Shown: positions 32,834 through 42,023, counted from the first letter of the stretch. The stretch is 64,000 nucleotides of DNA from Streptomyces koelreuteriae (GCF_018604545.1 NZ_CP075896.1:7502001-7566000); one strand, 5' to 3'. The notes: generated by a model from the letters alone, not told the origin. A program made the numbers and translations.

Positions 32834-34333
32834 TCATGAGCCCGGAGTCCAGAATTCGATGGACAGCGGAGGAACGGTGAGGGTGAGCTTCGGTCCCTTC
32901 TGGCCATCGACGCTCACGTTGTTCGTCTCCGCGCGCGGACCGTACCGGTGGCCCGCGAAGGTGCCCCGGCTCCGGGTGTCGACGGTATAGGTGAACGGGT
33001 CCTTCTTGGACGCGTTGGTGACGACGAAGACCGGATCGCCCTTGGGCGTCTGCCAGGCCATGATGCGGTGCAGCGGGTCCGGCTTGCCGTCGGCGTTCTT
33101 CGGCTCGTCGACGTGGTAGCGGACGGAGTCCCACGGCATGTACCGAAGGAATCCCGCCACCGCGTTCCAGTTCAGCGGGTTGAAGGTCCAGTGACGTGGC
33201 TTCACGTCCGGGAACCGGTCGAGGTGCTTGCCGTGCGGCGAACGCCAGTAGCCCAGCGCGTAGCCGGTCGCCTCCGCGTTGGACGTGGGCTTGAGGGCGT
33301 GCAGCCAGAACCAGGAGGGCGCGTTCTGGAACGTCATCCAGTTCATGATCGACTGGGCCGTACGGATGGTGTGCTGGGGCGTCACGCTGCCGTAATGGAG
33401 GTACTCGAACTCGTTGTTGAACACGGGCTTGCCCACGCGGCCGGAGGTGAAGTCGACCTCTATCTGCTCGGTGCTCGGCGTCCCCACACGATGGAAGGTC
33501 CACGCGTCCACGTGACGGACGGCGTCGGGGTCCGCCTTGATCGCCGCGCCGATCTTTCCCTTCCAGCCGTCCTGACTGTCCGCGATGACGAGCGTCTTCG
33601 GATACTTCTTCTTGATCTTGGGCGCGACGGCCTTGAAGGCCTTCACATACTCGTCGGGGGTGTACTTGCAGGACGAGTACCTGGTCGACTCGCGGGGCTC
33701 GTTCTGCAGGCCCCACATGGAGATCGGCACGCCCCGGGCGGCGAGGTAGTCCAGGTCTCCCACCATGGCGTCGCCGAGGGCATCCAGGGCCTCGGGGGAG
33801 AACGAGGCGAGCTTCCCGCCGATGTAGGACTTGTTGCTCTTCCAGCCGGGGGCCGGTGACCAGTACTCGGCGGACACGCCCTCGATCCCTGTCCGCTTGA
33901 TCATGTCGGCCAGCAGATCCGTCTGGCCCTTGTAGCGGTCGACGAGGTGCTTCTTCGTGGGGTCCAGACCCCGGTGGTACAGCCCCAGGGCCAGCCGGCA
34001 GTACCGGAAGCCCCGGTCGCCGCCGCCCATGAGCATCTGCCGGTAGAACCGGTCGCGTTCGCCCTCCGTCAGGTCGTACGGGACGCCGCTGATCACCTTG
34101 TCGTCCATGCCGTTGTTGCCGGATCCGATGGAGTCCGACTGGATCTCGAAGCCCAGTCCCCAGATGGTCTGCCGGGGGGACTTGTCGAAGCGGATCGTGT
34201 ACGCGCCCGCCTCGGCCTTCGACGCGCCCATGGCGTCGGACTGACCGAGCGTCGGCCAAAGAGCCGCTCCCGCACCGGTCGCAGCTGCTCCGGCCAGCAC
34301 GGTTCTGCGGGGGAACGCTTTGTGGGACGGCAT
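32834..34333 (-). CDS. Second secreted GH30-type glycoside hydrolase
   Basis: A 499-residue paralog of the enzyme at 171-1649, clearly similar over its whole length. The Tat signal has FPRRTVLAG. Catalytic candidates are E212 in GLQNEP and the glutamates of NNEFEYL (about 307-313). GAGGAG lies ten bases before ATG 34333. Unlike the first copy it has no linked transporter and sits alone between the sigma cluster and the LCP gene. Similarity of the copies suggests duplication with possible substrate shift. CTTTACC (34461-34467) lies about 130 bases upstream. Confidence 0.8.
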   Translation of the reverse strand: MPSHKAFPRRTVLAGAAATGAGAALWPTLGQSDAMGASKAEAGAYTIRFDKSPRQTIWGLGFEIQSDSIGSGNNGMDDKVISGVPYDLTEGERDRFYRQMLMGGGDRGFRYCRLALGLYHRGLDPTKKHLVDRYKGQTDLLADMIKRTGIEGVSAEYWSPAPGWKSNKSYIGGKLASFSPEALDALGDAMVGDLDYLAARGVPISMWGLQNEPRESTRYSSCKYTPDEYVKAFKAVAPKIKKKYPKTLVIADSQDGWKGKIGAAIKADPDAVRHVDAWTFHRVGTPSTEQIEVDFTSGRVGKPVFNNEFEYLHYGSVTPQHTIRTAQSIMNWMTFQNAPSWFWLHALKPTSNAEATGYALGYWRSPHGKHLDRFPDVKPRHWTFNPLNWNAVAGFLRYMPWDSVRYHVDEPKNADGKPDPLHRIMAWQTPKGDPVFVVTNASKKDPFTYTVDTRSRGTFAGHRYGPRAETNNVSVDGQKGPKLTLTVPPLSIEFWTPGS

Positions 34334-34462
34334 GCGTGGGTCTCCTCAGGTGGGTGGTCGAGTGCAGGGGAAGCTGCTTCGCTTCCAGCTGCTTCTTGAG
34401 CGCCTCGCGGTACCTGAACTGACGGGCCACCCAGGGAGGCATCCCGCCTCTTTCCCTGGTCT

Positions 34463-35530
34463 TTACCTTCTGCCCGGCGGCCGGTCGTTCCTCAGCGCGG
34501 TGAAGAGGTCCCGTGCTTTCTCCCGGTCCCAACTGATGGCGCTGCCCTTGGTGGTTCGCACGCCCACAGCGGCGACCGGGACGTTGACCCGCGCCCCGGA
34601 GCCGGGCGCCGAGACGCTCTTCATGGCGCGCAGCAGCCTCACCAGATCCCACAGCTCCATGTCCTCGTCCACCACCAGCGTCTCCAGCGCGTCTCGGGTC
34701 GCCGGGTAGATTCTGGACGGATCGAGCAGGACGTCCCTCTGGGAGACCTTGTCGGCGAGCGCTGCGAGGAAACGCTGCTGGTTCCTCGTACGGCCCAGAT
34801 CACCCTGCCGTTCCTGATGCCGCTGGCGGACGAAGGCCAGGGCCTGGGCGCCATGGCGGTTGTGGCAGCCCTTGCGCAGGTTCGCGCCGGACTTCTCGTC
34901 CCTGATGTCGCGGTCCAGGCACAGCCGTACGCCCCCCACGTCATCCACGAGGTCGACGAAGCCGCGGAAGCCGATCTCGGCGTAGTGGTCGATACGCAGG
35001 CCGGTGTTGCGTTCCACCGTCCGCACCAGCAGCTCGGGACCGCCGATGGAGAAGGCGGCGTTCAGCTTGTCCGGTGCCGGACCGTGGCGCTTCCCCGTCT
35101 CGGGCTCGGTGTACGGCGGGAGGACGACCCAGGAGTCACGCGGCAGGCTGACCATGGTGGTGCCGTGCGCGCCGGTGTGCAGCAGGATCATCGAATCCGT
35201 ACGGCGGCCCTCGGCCGTTCCGGTGTGCAGTTCCCGCCTGGCTCGAGAGGACAGGCCTTCGCGGCTGTCGGAGCCCACGATGAGGTAGTTCGTGCCCGTC
35301 CCTCGCGGTGGCCGGTCGGAGATTCCGCCCAGATCCACCTCACGGTTGAGCCTGATATCGGCCCACAGACAGACACCCGGGGGTGTGAGCAGCAGCGCCG
35401 AGAGCACGAGGAGCAGTACTCGGCGCAGCGCCCTTCGGCGCCGGGGTGGGGCGGCTGTTCGTCCGCTGCCACGGTGCCGCGGCGCCCGGGACGAGCCGGC
35501 GTGCGGCCGGTCGCCGTACCGCTCACGCAT
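34463..35530 (-). CDS. LytR-CpsA-Psr (LCP) family cell-wall polymer ligase
   Basis: A 355-residue membrane protein. A basic cytosolic start and one helix (RRVLLLVLSALLLTPPGVCLW, about 45-65) are followed by the extracellular LCP domain: NYLIVGSDSREG, RTDSMILLHTG, SLPRDSWVVLP, KLNAAFSIGGPELLVRTVERNTG and FVRQRHQERQGDLGRTRNQQRFL. The conserved Asp/Arg residues of LCP enzymes are present. Such enzymes move glycopolymers from lipid carriers to peptidoglycan. ATG 35530 has GGAGGGG upstream and overlaps the preceding gene's end by eight bases, so it is coupled to the deacetylase/glycosyltransferase fusion. Confidence 0.85.
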   Translation of the reverse strand: MRERYGDRPHAGSSRAPRHRGSGRTAAPPRRRRALRRVLLLVLSALLLTPPGVCLWADIRLNREVDLGGISDRPPRGTGTNYLIVGSDSREGLSSRARRELHTGTAEGRRTDSMILLHTGAHGTTMVSLPRDSWVVLPPYTEPETGKRHGPAPDKLNAAFSIGGPELLVRTVERNTGLRIDHYAEIGFRGFVDLVDDVGGVRLCLDRDIRDEKSGANLRKGCHNRHGAQALAFVRQRHQERQGDLGRTRNQQRFLAALADKVSQRDVLLDPSRIYPATRDALETLVVDEDMELWDLVRLLRAMKSVSAPGSGARVNVPVAAVGVRTTKGSAISWDREKARDLFTALRNDRPPGRR

Positions 35531-37718
35531 GGGGCCCCCTCCGCGCCGGGACGACACCCGGAACCGTCTGTCCAGGGGCCAACTGCCCATGACCTGGCCC
35601 AAGACGGCGGGAGCCGCGGTTCCCGGCTGCCCCGTCCTCGTCCCGTCGCAGGGCCTGGTTCGTGAGGTCTCCGCCCAATTGCTCGACGGCGGTCCCGGTC
35701 CGCCTGATGCGCTGCCATGTCAGACCGGTGCCGAACACGGCGGTCGCCAGCGACTGGATGACCACCAGATACATGAGCTGCCGGTAGGCGAGGATCTGGA
35801 GCGGCAGCGCCCACAGTGCGCTCATCCGCTCACCGCCGAGCCGCAGCGCGTAGCCGGCGCACGCGATCTGCAGACCGAGGAAGCCGGCCCACAGAGCGCC
35901 GGCCCAGGCCGAGTCGAGGAAGAGCGCCCCGTACAGGCCGAAGATGTCGACGAGCGGTGCGAACAGGGGCAGCCCGACCTGGAAGACGGTGAGATACGTC
36001 AGGGCGCGCCGGGCGAAGCGCCCGGCAACCCCCACTTCGAGCATGGCGCGACGATGCTTGCGCATCGCCTGGAGCGTGCCGTAGCACCAGCGGTAGCGCT
36101 GCCGCCACAGCTGACGAAGGGTGGTCGGGACCTCGGTCCAGGCGATCGCGGAATCCTCGTACACCACCCGCCAGCCCGCTCGCCACAGCGTCATGGCCAG
36201 GTCGGTGTCCTCCGCGAGGGTGTCCTCGCTGACCCCGCCCACGCCCATCAGCGCCTCGCGACGGAAGGCGCCGATCGCGCCGGGCACCGTCGGCATGCAC
36301 TCCAGTACCTCGAGCATGCGTAAGTCGAGATTGCACCCGCAGGCGTATTCCAGGTGCTGCCACCGGCCGAGCAGTCCGCGCCGGTTGCCGACCTTGATGT
36401 TCCCGCTGACCGCGCCGATGGCCGGGTGGGCCAGCGGCTGGATGAGCCGGTGAATGGCTTCGGGTTCGAAGAGGGTGTCGGCGTCGGCCATCACCACGAT
36501 GCCGTGACTCGCGCGGGCGAGTCCGTTGTTGAGCGCGGCGGCCTTGCCCGCGTTGCGTTGACGGACCACCGTGACACGGGGGTCAGGGATGTTCCGCACG
36601 ATCTCCACGGTCCGGTCCGTCGACCCGTCGTCGATGACGATGATCTGAAGCAGGGAGTGGGTGGAGGCGAGCAGCGAACGGACGGTGGACGCGATGCCCA
36701 CCTGTTCGTTGTACGCGGGAACGAGGACCGTCACCGGCTCGTCGACTCCCCGCAACCACGGCGAGCCGGGGCGGAAACGGCCCAGACGCCGGACGTGGAC
36801 GCGGGCGAAGACGACGAGGAGGAGCTGGCGGAGCGTGCCGAGTCCGCCCACGATCGCGAGCACCCACAGCGCCCCGTTCGCGACCGCGTGGCTGGCGGTG
36901 TCCATCCACGTCAAGGCCATGCCCTGCACCCGCTGGGCCGGCGGGGCCGGCGTGTTGGCGGAGCGGATCCCCAGTCCCGCCGTCACGGTGGTGAACCGGT
37001 CGGCATCACGGCCCTGGAGCAGCACTTTGACCTGTCGGTAGGCGGCTTCGGACTGATCGAACTGCCGAACCACGCCCTTCGACGGTTCGACGGACCGCCG
37101 GTCGGCGGTGACCAGCAGATATCCGTCCCCGCCCGCGCGCAGGGCCGCCTGCCACTCGGCGCCGCACAGTGTGTCCACCGACGTGGTTCCGGGCATCCGC
37201 AGCAGCGTGGTGGTGACGCCCGCGGTGCCGGCCAGTGCCTTCTGGTTGAGCGCCAGTTCGATACCGGCGCGACTCGGCGACGCGGAACCGAGGACGGCAC
37301 CGGAGTAGGTGTGCAGTCCGATCTCATGGCCTTCGGTGAGGATGCGCCGCGCGAGCTCCGGATGGCGGCCGGCCTCGGAGCCGAGGAGGAAGAAGGTCGC
37401 ACGCGCACCCTGTTCGCGCAGCAGACGGAGGATGCGGGGGGTCCATACCGGATCCGGTCCGCCGTCGAAGGTGAGCGCCACTGTACGAGCGGGCATCGAC
37501 GCGGACTTGACCGAACCCCCTCTCAGACGCAGCACCGGCCCTGCCTCGTGCAGCACTCGCGGAGCGGGCGTGACACAGGGCCGGCGGGCCTCGGCGGCGT
37601 CGACCTCGTGGGCTGTCCAGCCCTGGAAGAGCAGTGCCGCGGCGATCGCGGCGTACAGCGTCCCCAGGAACAGCCAGTGCACCCGAGGCTGACGTCGTTG
37701 CGCGTGCCGGCCCGTCAC
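35523..37718 (-). CDS. Polysaccharide deacetylase-like/GT2 glycosyltransferase fusion with degenerate deacetylase half
   Basis: A 731-residue membrane protein. After one N-terminal helix comes a NodB-like domain (75-240). Its first motif reads TFDGGP instead of TFDDGP, so metal ligand D86 is Gly. The second reads HTYSG instead of HTxxH, so the second His (position 140) is Gly. The usual RPPY is RMPG. This half is probably inactive. Residues from about 330 form a processive GT2 synthase: IDDGSTDRT, MADADTLF, EDTDLAM and QRYRW, with three or four helices after it. It likely makes an envelope polysaccharide that the LCP protein attaches. GTG start. The leucine codon at 36323-36321 (codon 466) is TTA. 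Confidence 0.8.
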   Translation of the reverse strand: MTGRHAQRRQPRVHWLFLGTLYAAIAAALLFQGWTAHEVDAAEARRPCVTPAPRVLHEAGPVLRLRGGSVKSASMPARTVALTFDGGPDPVWTPRILRLLREQGARATFFLLGSEAGRHPELARRILTEGHEIGLHTYSGAVLGSASPSRAGIELALNQKALAGTAGVTTTLLRMPGTTSVDTLCGAEWQAALRAGGDGYLLVTADRRSVEPSKGVVRQFDQSEAAYRQVKVLLQGRDADRFTTVTAGLGIRSANTPAPPAQRVQGMALTWMDTASHAVANGALWVLAIVGGLGTLRQLLLVVFARVHVRRLGRFRPGSPWLRGVDEPVTVLVPAYNEQVGIASTVRSLLASTHSLLQIIVIDDGSTDRTVEIVRNIPDPRVTVVRQRNAGKAAALNNGLARASHGIVVMADADTLFEPEAIHRLIQPLAHPAIGAVSGNIKVGNRRGLLGRWQHLEYACGCNLDLRMLEVLECMPTVPGAIGAFRREALMGVGGVSEDTLAEDTDLAMTLWRAGWRVVYEDSAIAWTEVPTTLRQLWRQRYRWCYGTLQAMRKHRRAMLEVGVAGRFARRALTYLTVFQVGLPLFAPLVDIFGLYGALFLDSAWAGALWAGFLGLQIACAGYALRLGGERMSALWALPLQILAYRQLMYLVVIQSLATAVFGTGLTWQRIRRTGTAVEQLGGDLTNQALRRDEDGAAGNRGSRRLGPGHGQLAPGQTVPGVVPARRGPHA

Positions 37719-37771
37719 CGCTCGGCTTCTCGATTCACGTGTTTCTCCAAGAGGGGGTGCTCCGGTCAGTG

Positions 37772-37802
37772 GGCAAGGGCGTGCGGCTGTGTGTCCCTTG
37801 CC
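37772..37802 (-). terminator. Hairpin after the Asn-Gly-repeat protein gene
   Basis: GGCAAGGG (37772-37779) pairs with CCCTTGCC (37795-37802) over a 15-base loop, about 100 bases beyond the stop at 37900 and before the GT2 fusion start. Confidence 0.45.
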
Positions 37803-37899
37803 ATGACGGGGTGAGGCGCATGACGTGAGTCACGCAGGCGCCGACGTTCTGATGAAGTCGGCGCACAACGTTTCCTTGCCCCCCTCCTGGACCAGACGC

Positions 37900-38775
37900 T
37901 CAGCCGACAGAGTCGCCGCGACGGTCGGAACTCAGTCGCTCGCTGTCGCCGCCGTTGTCGTTCCCGTTGTTGTTTCCGTTGTCCTGGCCGTCTCCGGCGC
38001 CGTTCTCGTTGCCATTGGCATTGCCGCTGTCCTGGCCGTCTCCCGTGCCGTTGACATTGCCGTTGTTGTTTCCGTTGTTCTGGCCCCTGCCATTCCCGTT
38101 GCCCTGGCCGTTCCCGTTTCCGTTGTTCCGGCCGTCGCCATTGCCGTTCCCGTTGCCGTTCCCATTTCCGTTGCCGACTCCGGGCCTGCTCCCGCCGGCC
38201 CCTGGCGGGACGACGTCGGTGTCGGTGATTCCCGTGCCCGGGGCGTCGGTCTCGGGCTCTTGTGTGGTGGTGCCGTCCGGGGCGGTGCGCAGCGTGCACA
38301 CGGCCAGCTCCTCCAACTGCCCTGCCGTGCCGCCGTCGCCCGGCTGAGTCAGAGAAACGATTCTGCGGATGGTCGAGCGTCGTTCGTTCTCCAGGGGAGT
38401 CAGGATCTGCTCCCGCGCCAGGGCGGGATCGCTTTCGAGTCGCTCTCTGTCGTCGGAGAAGCGCTTGTCCGCGGCGATGACTTGGGCATCCAGAAGGATC
38501 AGAGCCTGCTGCACTTCCCCCGTGTGCTCCGCGGAGAACTGCGGGATCTCACTTTCCACGTCCGGGCACTCGATGACACGTGCCGACGCCTGGTCGATGT
38601 CCTCGATGCCGGGAGGAAACGCTGCCGCGGCTTTTTCGCCGGACCTCTGTCCGCTTTCTCCCGCGGAGGCGGAGACACCGGCCATGACAATCCCGCCGCA
38701 GCCCACGACAAGGGCCGCCGAGAGGGCGGCCACTCGGATCCCGGGCATCGAATTCATGCGCGATGCGTGCTTCAT
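37900..38775 (-). CDS. Secreted protein with long Asn-Gly repeat tail
   Basis: A 291-residue protein of unknown function. The signal sequence MKHASRMNSMPGIRVAALSA continues to about residue 37. A helical region (40-150, for example QQALILLDAQVIAADKRFSDD) follows, then a Pro/Thr-rich link and about 80 residues of Asn-Gly, Asn-Asn-Gly and Asp-Gly repeats. ATG 38775 has GGGAGAAATC upstream. I know no family for the helical part. The repeat tail is flexible and hydrophilic and may be a spacer through the cell wall. The adjacent genes make or attach envelope polymer. Confidence 0.6.
   Translation of the reverse strand: MKHASRMNSMPGIRVAALSAALVVGCGGIVMAGVSASAGESGQRSGEKAAAAFPPGIEDIDQASARVIECPDVESEIPQFSAEHTGEVQQALILLDAQVIAADKRFSDDRERLESDPALAREQILTPLENERRSTIRRIVSLTQPGDGGTAGQLEELAVCTLRTAPDGTTTQEPETDAPGTGITDTDVVPPGAGGSRPGVGNGNGNGNGNGNGDGRNNGNGNGQGNGNGRGQNNGNNNGNVNGTGDGQDSGNANGNENGAGDGQDNGNNNGNDNGGDSERLSSDRRGDSVG
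37940..38175 (-). repeat. Low-complexity repeat coding the Asn-Gly tail
   Basis: Short irregular repeats of the codon pair for Gly-Asn (on the plus strand CCGTTG/CCGTTC/CCATTG-type units) run for about 235 bases. Unit spacing is irregular, and the frame stays open throughout, so this is protein repeat DNA rather than a CRISPR or minisatellite array. It is prone to slippage and assembly error. Confidence 0.75.
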
Positions 38776-38909
38776 GATTTCTCCCGTCGTGCGATTCTTT
38801 TCCGTTCTTTCGCTACATACGGGGTGCCCGGGACCTGTGTTCAGGGACCTCACAGGAAGGAGAGCGGCGCGGTGAGCTGCTGCGGACGCGCAGGCCGGCG
38901 AGCCGGAGT

Positions 38910-40004
38910 TCACATGGCAGGGTGGTGCGGCCCCGACTTGGGCCGACTGCTCCGGTCCTGGTCGTGCGACGAAGTCGTGGCGGCCGCCTGTTCCAGGGCT
39001 TCCGCGATGAGGTGCGGGAGCTCTCTCGGAGCTTCGCGGAGCAGATGGCTCACGGATTCGGTCGGCCTGACAGCGCCCTCGGTACCGAGGTGTGCGCGCC
39101 AGTCGTCCGGCCGGTCATGCATGAGCGAGCCCAGTCCGCAGAGCACGGCCCACCAGGCCATCAGCGGATGCAACTCCGCCCGCAGAGATGGGATCACCGG
39201 CATGAAGTACCGGTTTCCCGCGTATTCGGTGGTCATCGAGCGCAGCCGGTCGAGGCGGGCGGACCGGCCGGTTTCGCCCTGCGGCATGACCCAGTTCATG
39301 CGAATCCCTCCGCGGCCGTGCGGGAAGGGAGAGAGCGCCGGGACCAGGGCTCCGTCCCGGACGTGACAGCCGTAGCCGTGGCAGGTGGCCGCGGGAGGAA
39401 AGAACCCCAGATGCTCGTCCAGTGCTTCGCTGGTTCCCGCCCGGATCACGTGGTCCGGGATGTCGCACACGACCACGGTCAGGATCGCGTGCGGTGATCC
39501 GTCTCCCACATCCCCGTGGACGTACAAGGGAGTACGCCGGCGCCTGTCCGTCAACGGATGGTCGAGGTTGACGGGCAGGGCGTCCCAGGCGTCCTCCAGG
39601 CGCAGGGGCGTGTCTCCCCAGACCGGTGAGCCGAGGATCTCGCTCACCCGGGCGAAGCCACCCGCGGATCCGGGTGGCTCCGTGACCAGCGCGATGTCCG
39701 CGAGGTCGCCGGGCAGGGGAGCGGTGGAGCGTATGCCGTTCGACGTGAGCCGCCAGCCGTCGTCGGCGACTCCGGGCGCGCAACTGGCGATGGCGCGAGC
39801 GGCCTGGCACAGACCGTGGAGAAGGGGAAGGGGCCGAGCGGCCGGGGGCTGCTCCTCCGCTTGACGGAAGAGCCGCTCCATCGACTTGAGGGCGTCCACG
39901 AACGTGTGGTGACGCTCCTCGTGGGAGTGCACGGCTCTCGCCGGGACTCGGCGGTGGGCACGCAGCCGCCGCCAGGATCTTTCGGAACCGGCATGAAGGT
40001 ACAT
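38910..40004 (-). CDS. YaaC-like protein
   Basis: A 364-residue soluble protein. HHTFVDALKSMERLFRQAEEQ near residue 30 and the tail PLMAWWAVLCGLGSLMHDRPDDW match the general look of the YaaC family, proteins of unknown function found in actinobacteria and bacilli. No signal peptide or membrane helix is seen. ATG 40004 has GAGGACG upstream. It stands alone between hairpins. Function is unknown; the family assignment rests on my recollection of the family pattern only. Confidence 0.5.
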   Translation of the reverse strand: MYLHAGSERSWRRLRAHRRVPARAVHSHEERHHTFVDALKSMERLFRQAEEQPPAARPLPLLHGLCQAARAIASCAPGVADDGWRLTSNGIRSTAPLPGDLADIALVTEPPGSAGGFARVSEILGSPVWGDTPLRLEDAWDALPVNLDHPLTDRRRRTPLYVHGDVGDGSPHAILTVVVCDIPDHVIRAGTSEALDEHLGFFPPAATCHGYGCHVRDGALVPALSPFPHGRGGIRMNWVMPQGETGRSARLDRLRSMTTEYAGNRYFMPVIPSLRAELHPLMAWWAVLCGLGSLMHDRPDDWRAHLGTEGAVRPTESVSHLLREAPRELPHLIAEALEQAAATTSSHDQDRSSRPKSGPHHPAM

Positions 40005-40055
40005 CGCCCGTCGTCCTCGCTGTTCAGGTTCAGGCAGGGGTCCATGGCTCCTGAT

Positions 40056-40098
40056 GACCTGGTCCGGCCGCCGAGGGGAGCGGCGGCCGGACCAGGTC
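40056..40098 (-). terminator. Strong hairpin after the S8 protease gene
   Basis: An 18-base arm (40056-40073) pairs perfectly with 40081-40098 over a seven-base loop, 11 bases beyond the S8 stop codon at 40109. Confidence 0.85.
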
Positions 40099-40108
40099 GG
40101 CTCGGCGC

Positions 40109-41806
40109 TCAGAAGCCGTGGCACATCTGGTTGTAGAAGTCGGCGCACGAGACGGTCGCCGTGGCCTTGACGGTCTTGCCGTCGCGATCGGTGTAGGTCA
40201 CCGTCGGCGCGTATGTTCCGAGGCCCTTCGGGAAGGCGTGGGTGACCTTCGCTCCGGTGCCGGTCGTGCCGTCGCCGAAGTCCCAGGTGTAGGTGCCGTC
40301 CGCGCTGCCGAGGGCGCCGGCGTCCAGGTCACAGGACGTACCGGAGGAGTCGCAGGAGACCTCTATGCGACCGGTGCCCGGCGCGGACGGGGCTTCGGGG
40401 GTTCCCGGCTCGGACGGCTCCCCGGACGCGGTGGGCTTCCCGGGCTCGGTGGGTTCCCCGGACTTGGTGGGTTCCCCCGGCTCGGTCGGCTCTCCGGGGC
40501 GGGTCGGCTCTCCCGGCTCGGTCGGCTTCCCGGGCTGCTCCGGGTCCTGGGCGTCGGCGAAGGCCGGCTTGAAGACCCCGGCGTCGTGCACGTCGAGCAG
40601 CGGCTCCTTCGTTCCGTCCTTCGACGTGTCCGTCCAGTTGTCCTGACCCGCCTTCAGCAGCTTGTCGCGCACGGCCATCACGCCCTCGCGGTCCTTCGGC
40701 TTCTCGGAGCCGCTGACGATCAGCGCCGCGGCGCCGGCCACGTGCGGCGCCGCCTGCGACGTACCGCTCCAGTTGGAGTAGTCGTTCTTGTTGCCCGTCG
40801 CCTGTATGCACTCGCCGGGAGCGGCGATGTCGATGCTCGGGCCGAAGTTACTGTCGCCGGAGAGCGTGTCGTCCTTGTTCTTGTTGTCCTTGTTGCACCA
40901 GGCGAAGTCGCCCTGACCGCCGGCCTTTCCGTCGCCGTCGGCGAGGTTGGAGACGGTGATGGCGTCGGGGATGTTGGCCGGAGACGCCGACTTGGCGTCC
41001 TTGCCGTCGTTGCCGGCGGAGACCACGACCACGATCCCCTTGGCTATCGCACGGTTGACGGCGTCGGCGATCGCGCGGGTCTCGCCCGTGTATCCGGCGC
41101 TGATGTTGACCACGTCGATGGTGTCGGCGTGGGCGGTGACCCAGTCGAGGGCGCCCACGATCTCCGAGGTGCTGCCCCTGCCCTCTTCGTCCAGGATCTT
41201 GAGGGAGTGGATCCGCGCACCGGGCGCCACACCCGTGAACCCCTGGTCGTTGTCGATCTCGGCGGCGATGCCCGCGACGTTGGAACCATGTCCGTCGTCG
41301 TCCATGCCCTCGTCCTCGACACACTTGTCGACCTTGCTGCAGTTGACGCGCTTGACGACGTTCAGGTCGGGGTGGTCGGCGACTCCGGTGTCGAGGACGG
41401 CTATGTCCGCGTCGACGCGTTCGTCCTTGCCGTCACCCGTCTTCAGGGCCTTGTTCTCCAGGGCACGGATCCGGCTGACCCCCTTGGGCGTCTGCTGGCC
41501 GTTGATACGTCCCTCGCCGTCACGCTCGACATAGGCGACAGCCGGGTCCCCGCTCAGCTCACTCACCTCGTCGCGGCTCAACTGCGCCGAGAAGCCGTCG
41601 AGCGCGGCGCCGTACGTCGCGGTGATGTCGACACGCGGCTTCCCCGAAGCGAAGAGCGCCGGGCGCTTGTCCTGTTCCTTCAGGACGACGATGTAGCCGT
41701 CCTTGCTCGGTGAGGGTGAGTCGGGTGGTGTTGCTCCGATGCCCTGAGCCACCGTCAGGCCGACGGCGGTGATCGACAGGGCCGTGATGACGACACGTCT
41801 TTTCAC
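40109..41806 (-). CDS. Secreted subtilisin-like (S8) protease with PKD domain
   Basis: A 565-residue secreted protease. A signal peptide (1-25) and an I9-type propeptide (about 36-95, YIVVLKEQDKRP) precede the catalytic domain. The triad is D139 (AVLDTGVADHPD), H173 (DDGHGSNVAGI) and S350 (SGTSQAAPHVAGAA), with oxyanion Asn in SAGNDG. A linker of PGEPT-type repeats (about 425-480) leads to a C-terminal PKD-like domain (YTWDFGDGTTGTGAKVTHAF). GTG 41806 has GGAGG six bases upstream. It could process surface proteins, including the membrane-tethered sensors of this region; that link is speculative. Confidence 0.9.
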   Translation of the reverse strand: MKRRVVITALSITAVGLTVAQGIGATPPDSPSPSKDGYIVVLKEQDKRPALFASGKPRVDITATYGAALDGFSAQLSRDEVSELSGDPAVAYVERDGEGRINGQQTPKGVSRIRALENKALKTGDGKDERVDADIAVLDTGVADHPDLNVVKRVNCSKVDKCVEDEGMDDDGHGSNVAGIAAEIDNDQGFTGVAPGARIHSLKILDEEGRGSTSEIVGALDWVTAHADTIDVVNISAGYTGETRAIADAVNRAIAKGIVVVVSAGNDGKDAKSASPANIPDAITVSNLADGDGKAGGQGDFAWCNKDNKNKDDTLSGDSNFGPSIDIAAPGECIQATGNKNDYSNWSGTSQAAPHVAGAAALIVSGSEKPKDREGVMAVRDKLLKAGQDNWTDTSKDGTKEPLLDVHDAGVFKPAFADAQDPEQPGKPTEPGEPTRPGEPTEPGEPTKSGEPTEPGKPTASGEPSEPGTPEAPSAPGTGRIEVSCDSSGTSCDLDAGALGSADGTYTWDFGDGTTGTGAKVTHAFPKGLGTYAPTVTYTDRDGKTVKATATVSCADFYNQMCHGF

Positions 41807-41904
41807 TCAGTGCCTCCAAGGAGGGATGCGGTGGGGGAGGAGAAACGGCGTCCGGGATCGGCCGCGGTGCTGCGGAAGGCCCGGACGGTCGAGGGCCGGT
41901 GGCC

Positions 41905-41956
41905 CTCGGAGCGGGTGTGTCTGTGCGGAACGAGGCACAGACACACCCGCTCCGAG
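41905..41956 (-). terminator. Perfect 22-base-pair hairpin after the S1 protease gene
   Basis: The arm 41905-41926 is an exact reverse complement of 41935-41956, with an eight-base loop. It lies 68 bases beyond the S1 stop and about 100 bases before the S8 start on the same strand, so the two protease genes are separate transcripts. It is the longest perfect stem seen in this window. Confidence 0.8.
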
Positions 41957-42023
41957 AAGGCGAGATCTCAGGCGCCGACTAGCCGGGAGTCAGGTGTGGG
42001 CGGTCGACGGCCCGAAACCGCGG

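Noticed and set aside
37935..38180. Repetitive DNA that could suggest a CRISPR or minisatellite
   Set aside because: Units are short and irregular, have no constant-length spacers, and keep one reading frame coding Asn-Gly repeats.
40118..41713. Open plus-strand frame of 531 codons
   Set aside because: It is the antisense shadow of the S8 protease gene, which has the full catalytic triad, signal peptide and ribosome site.
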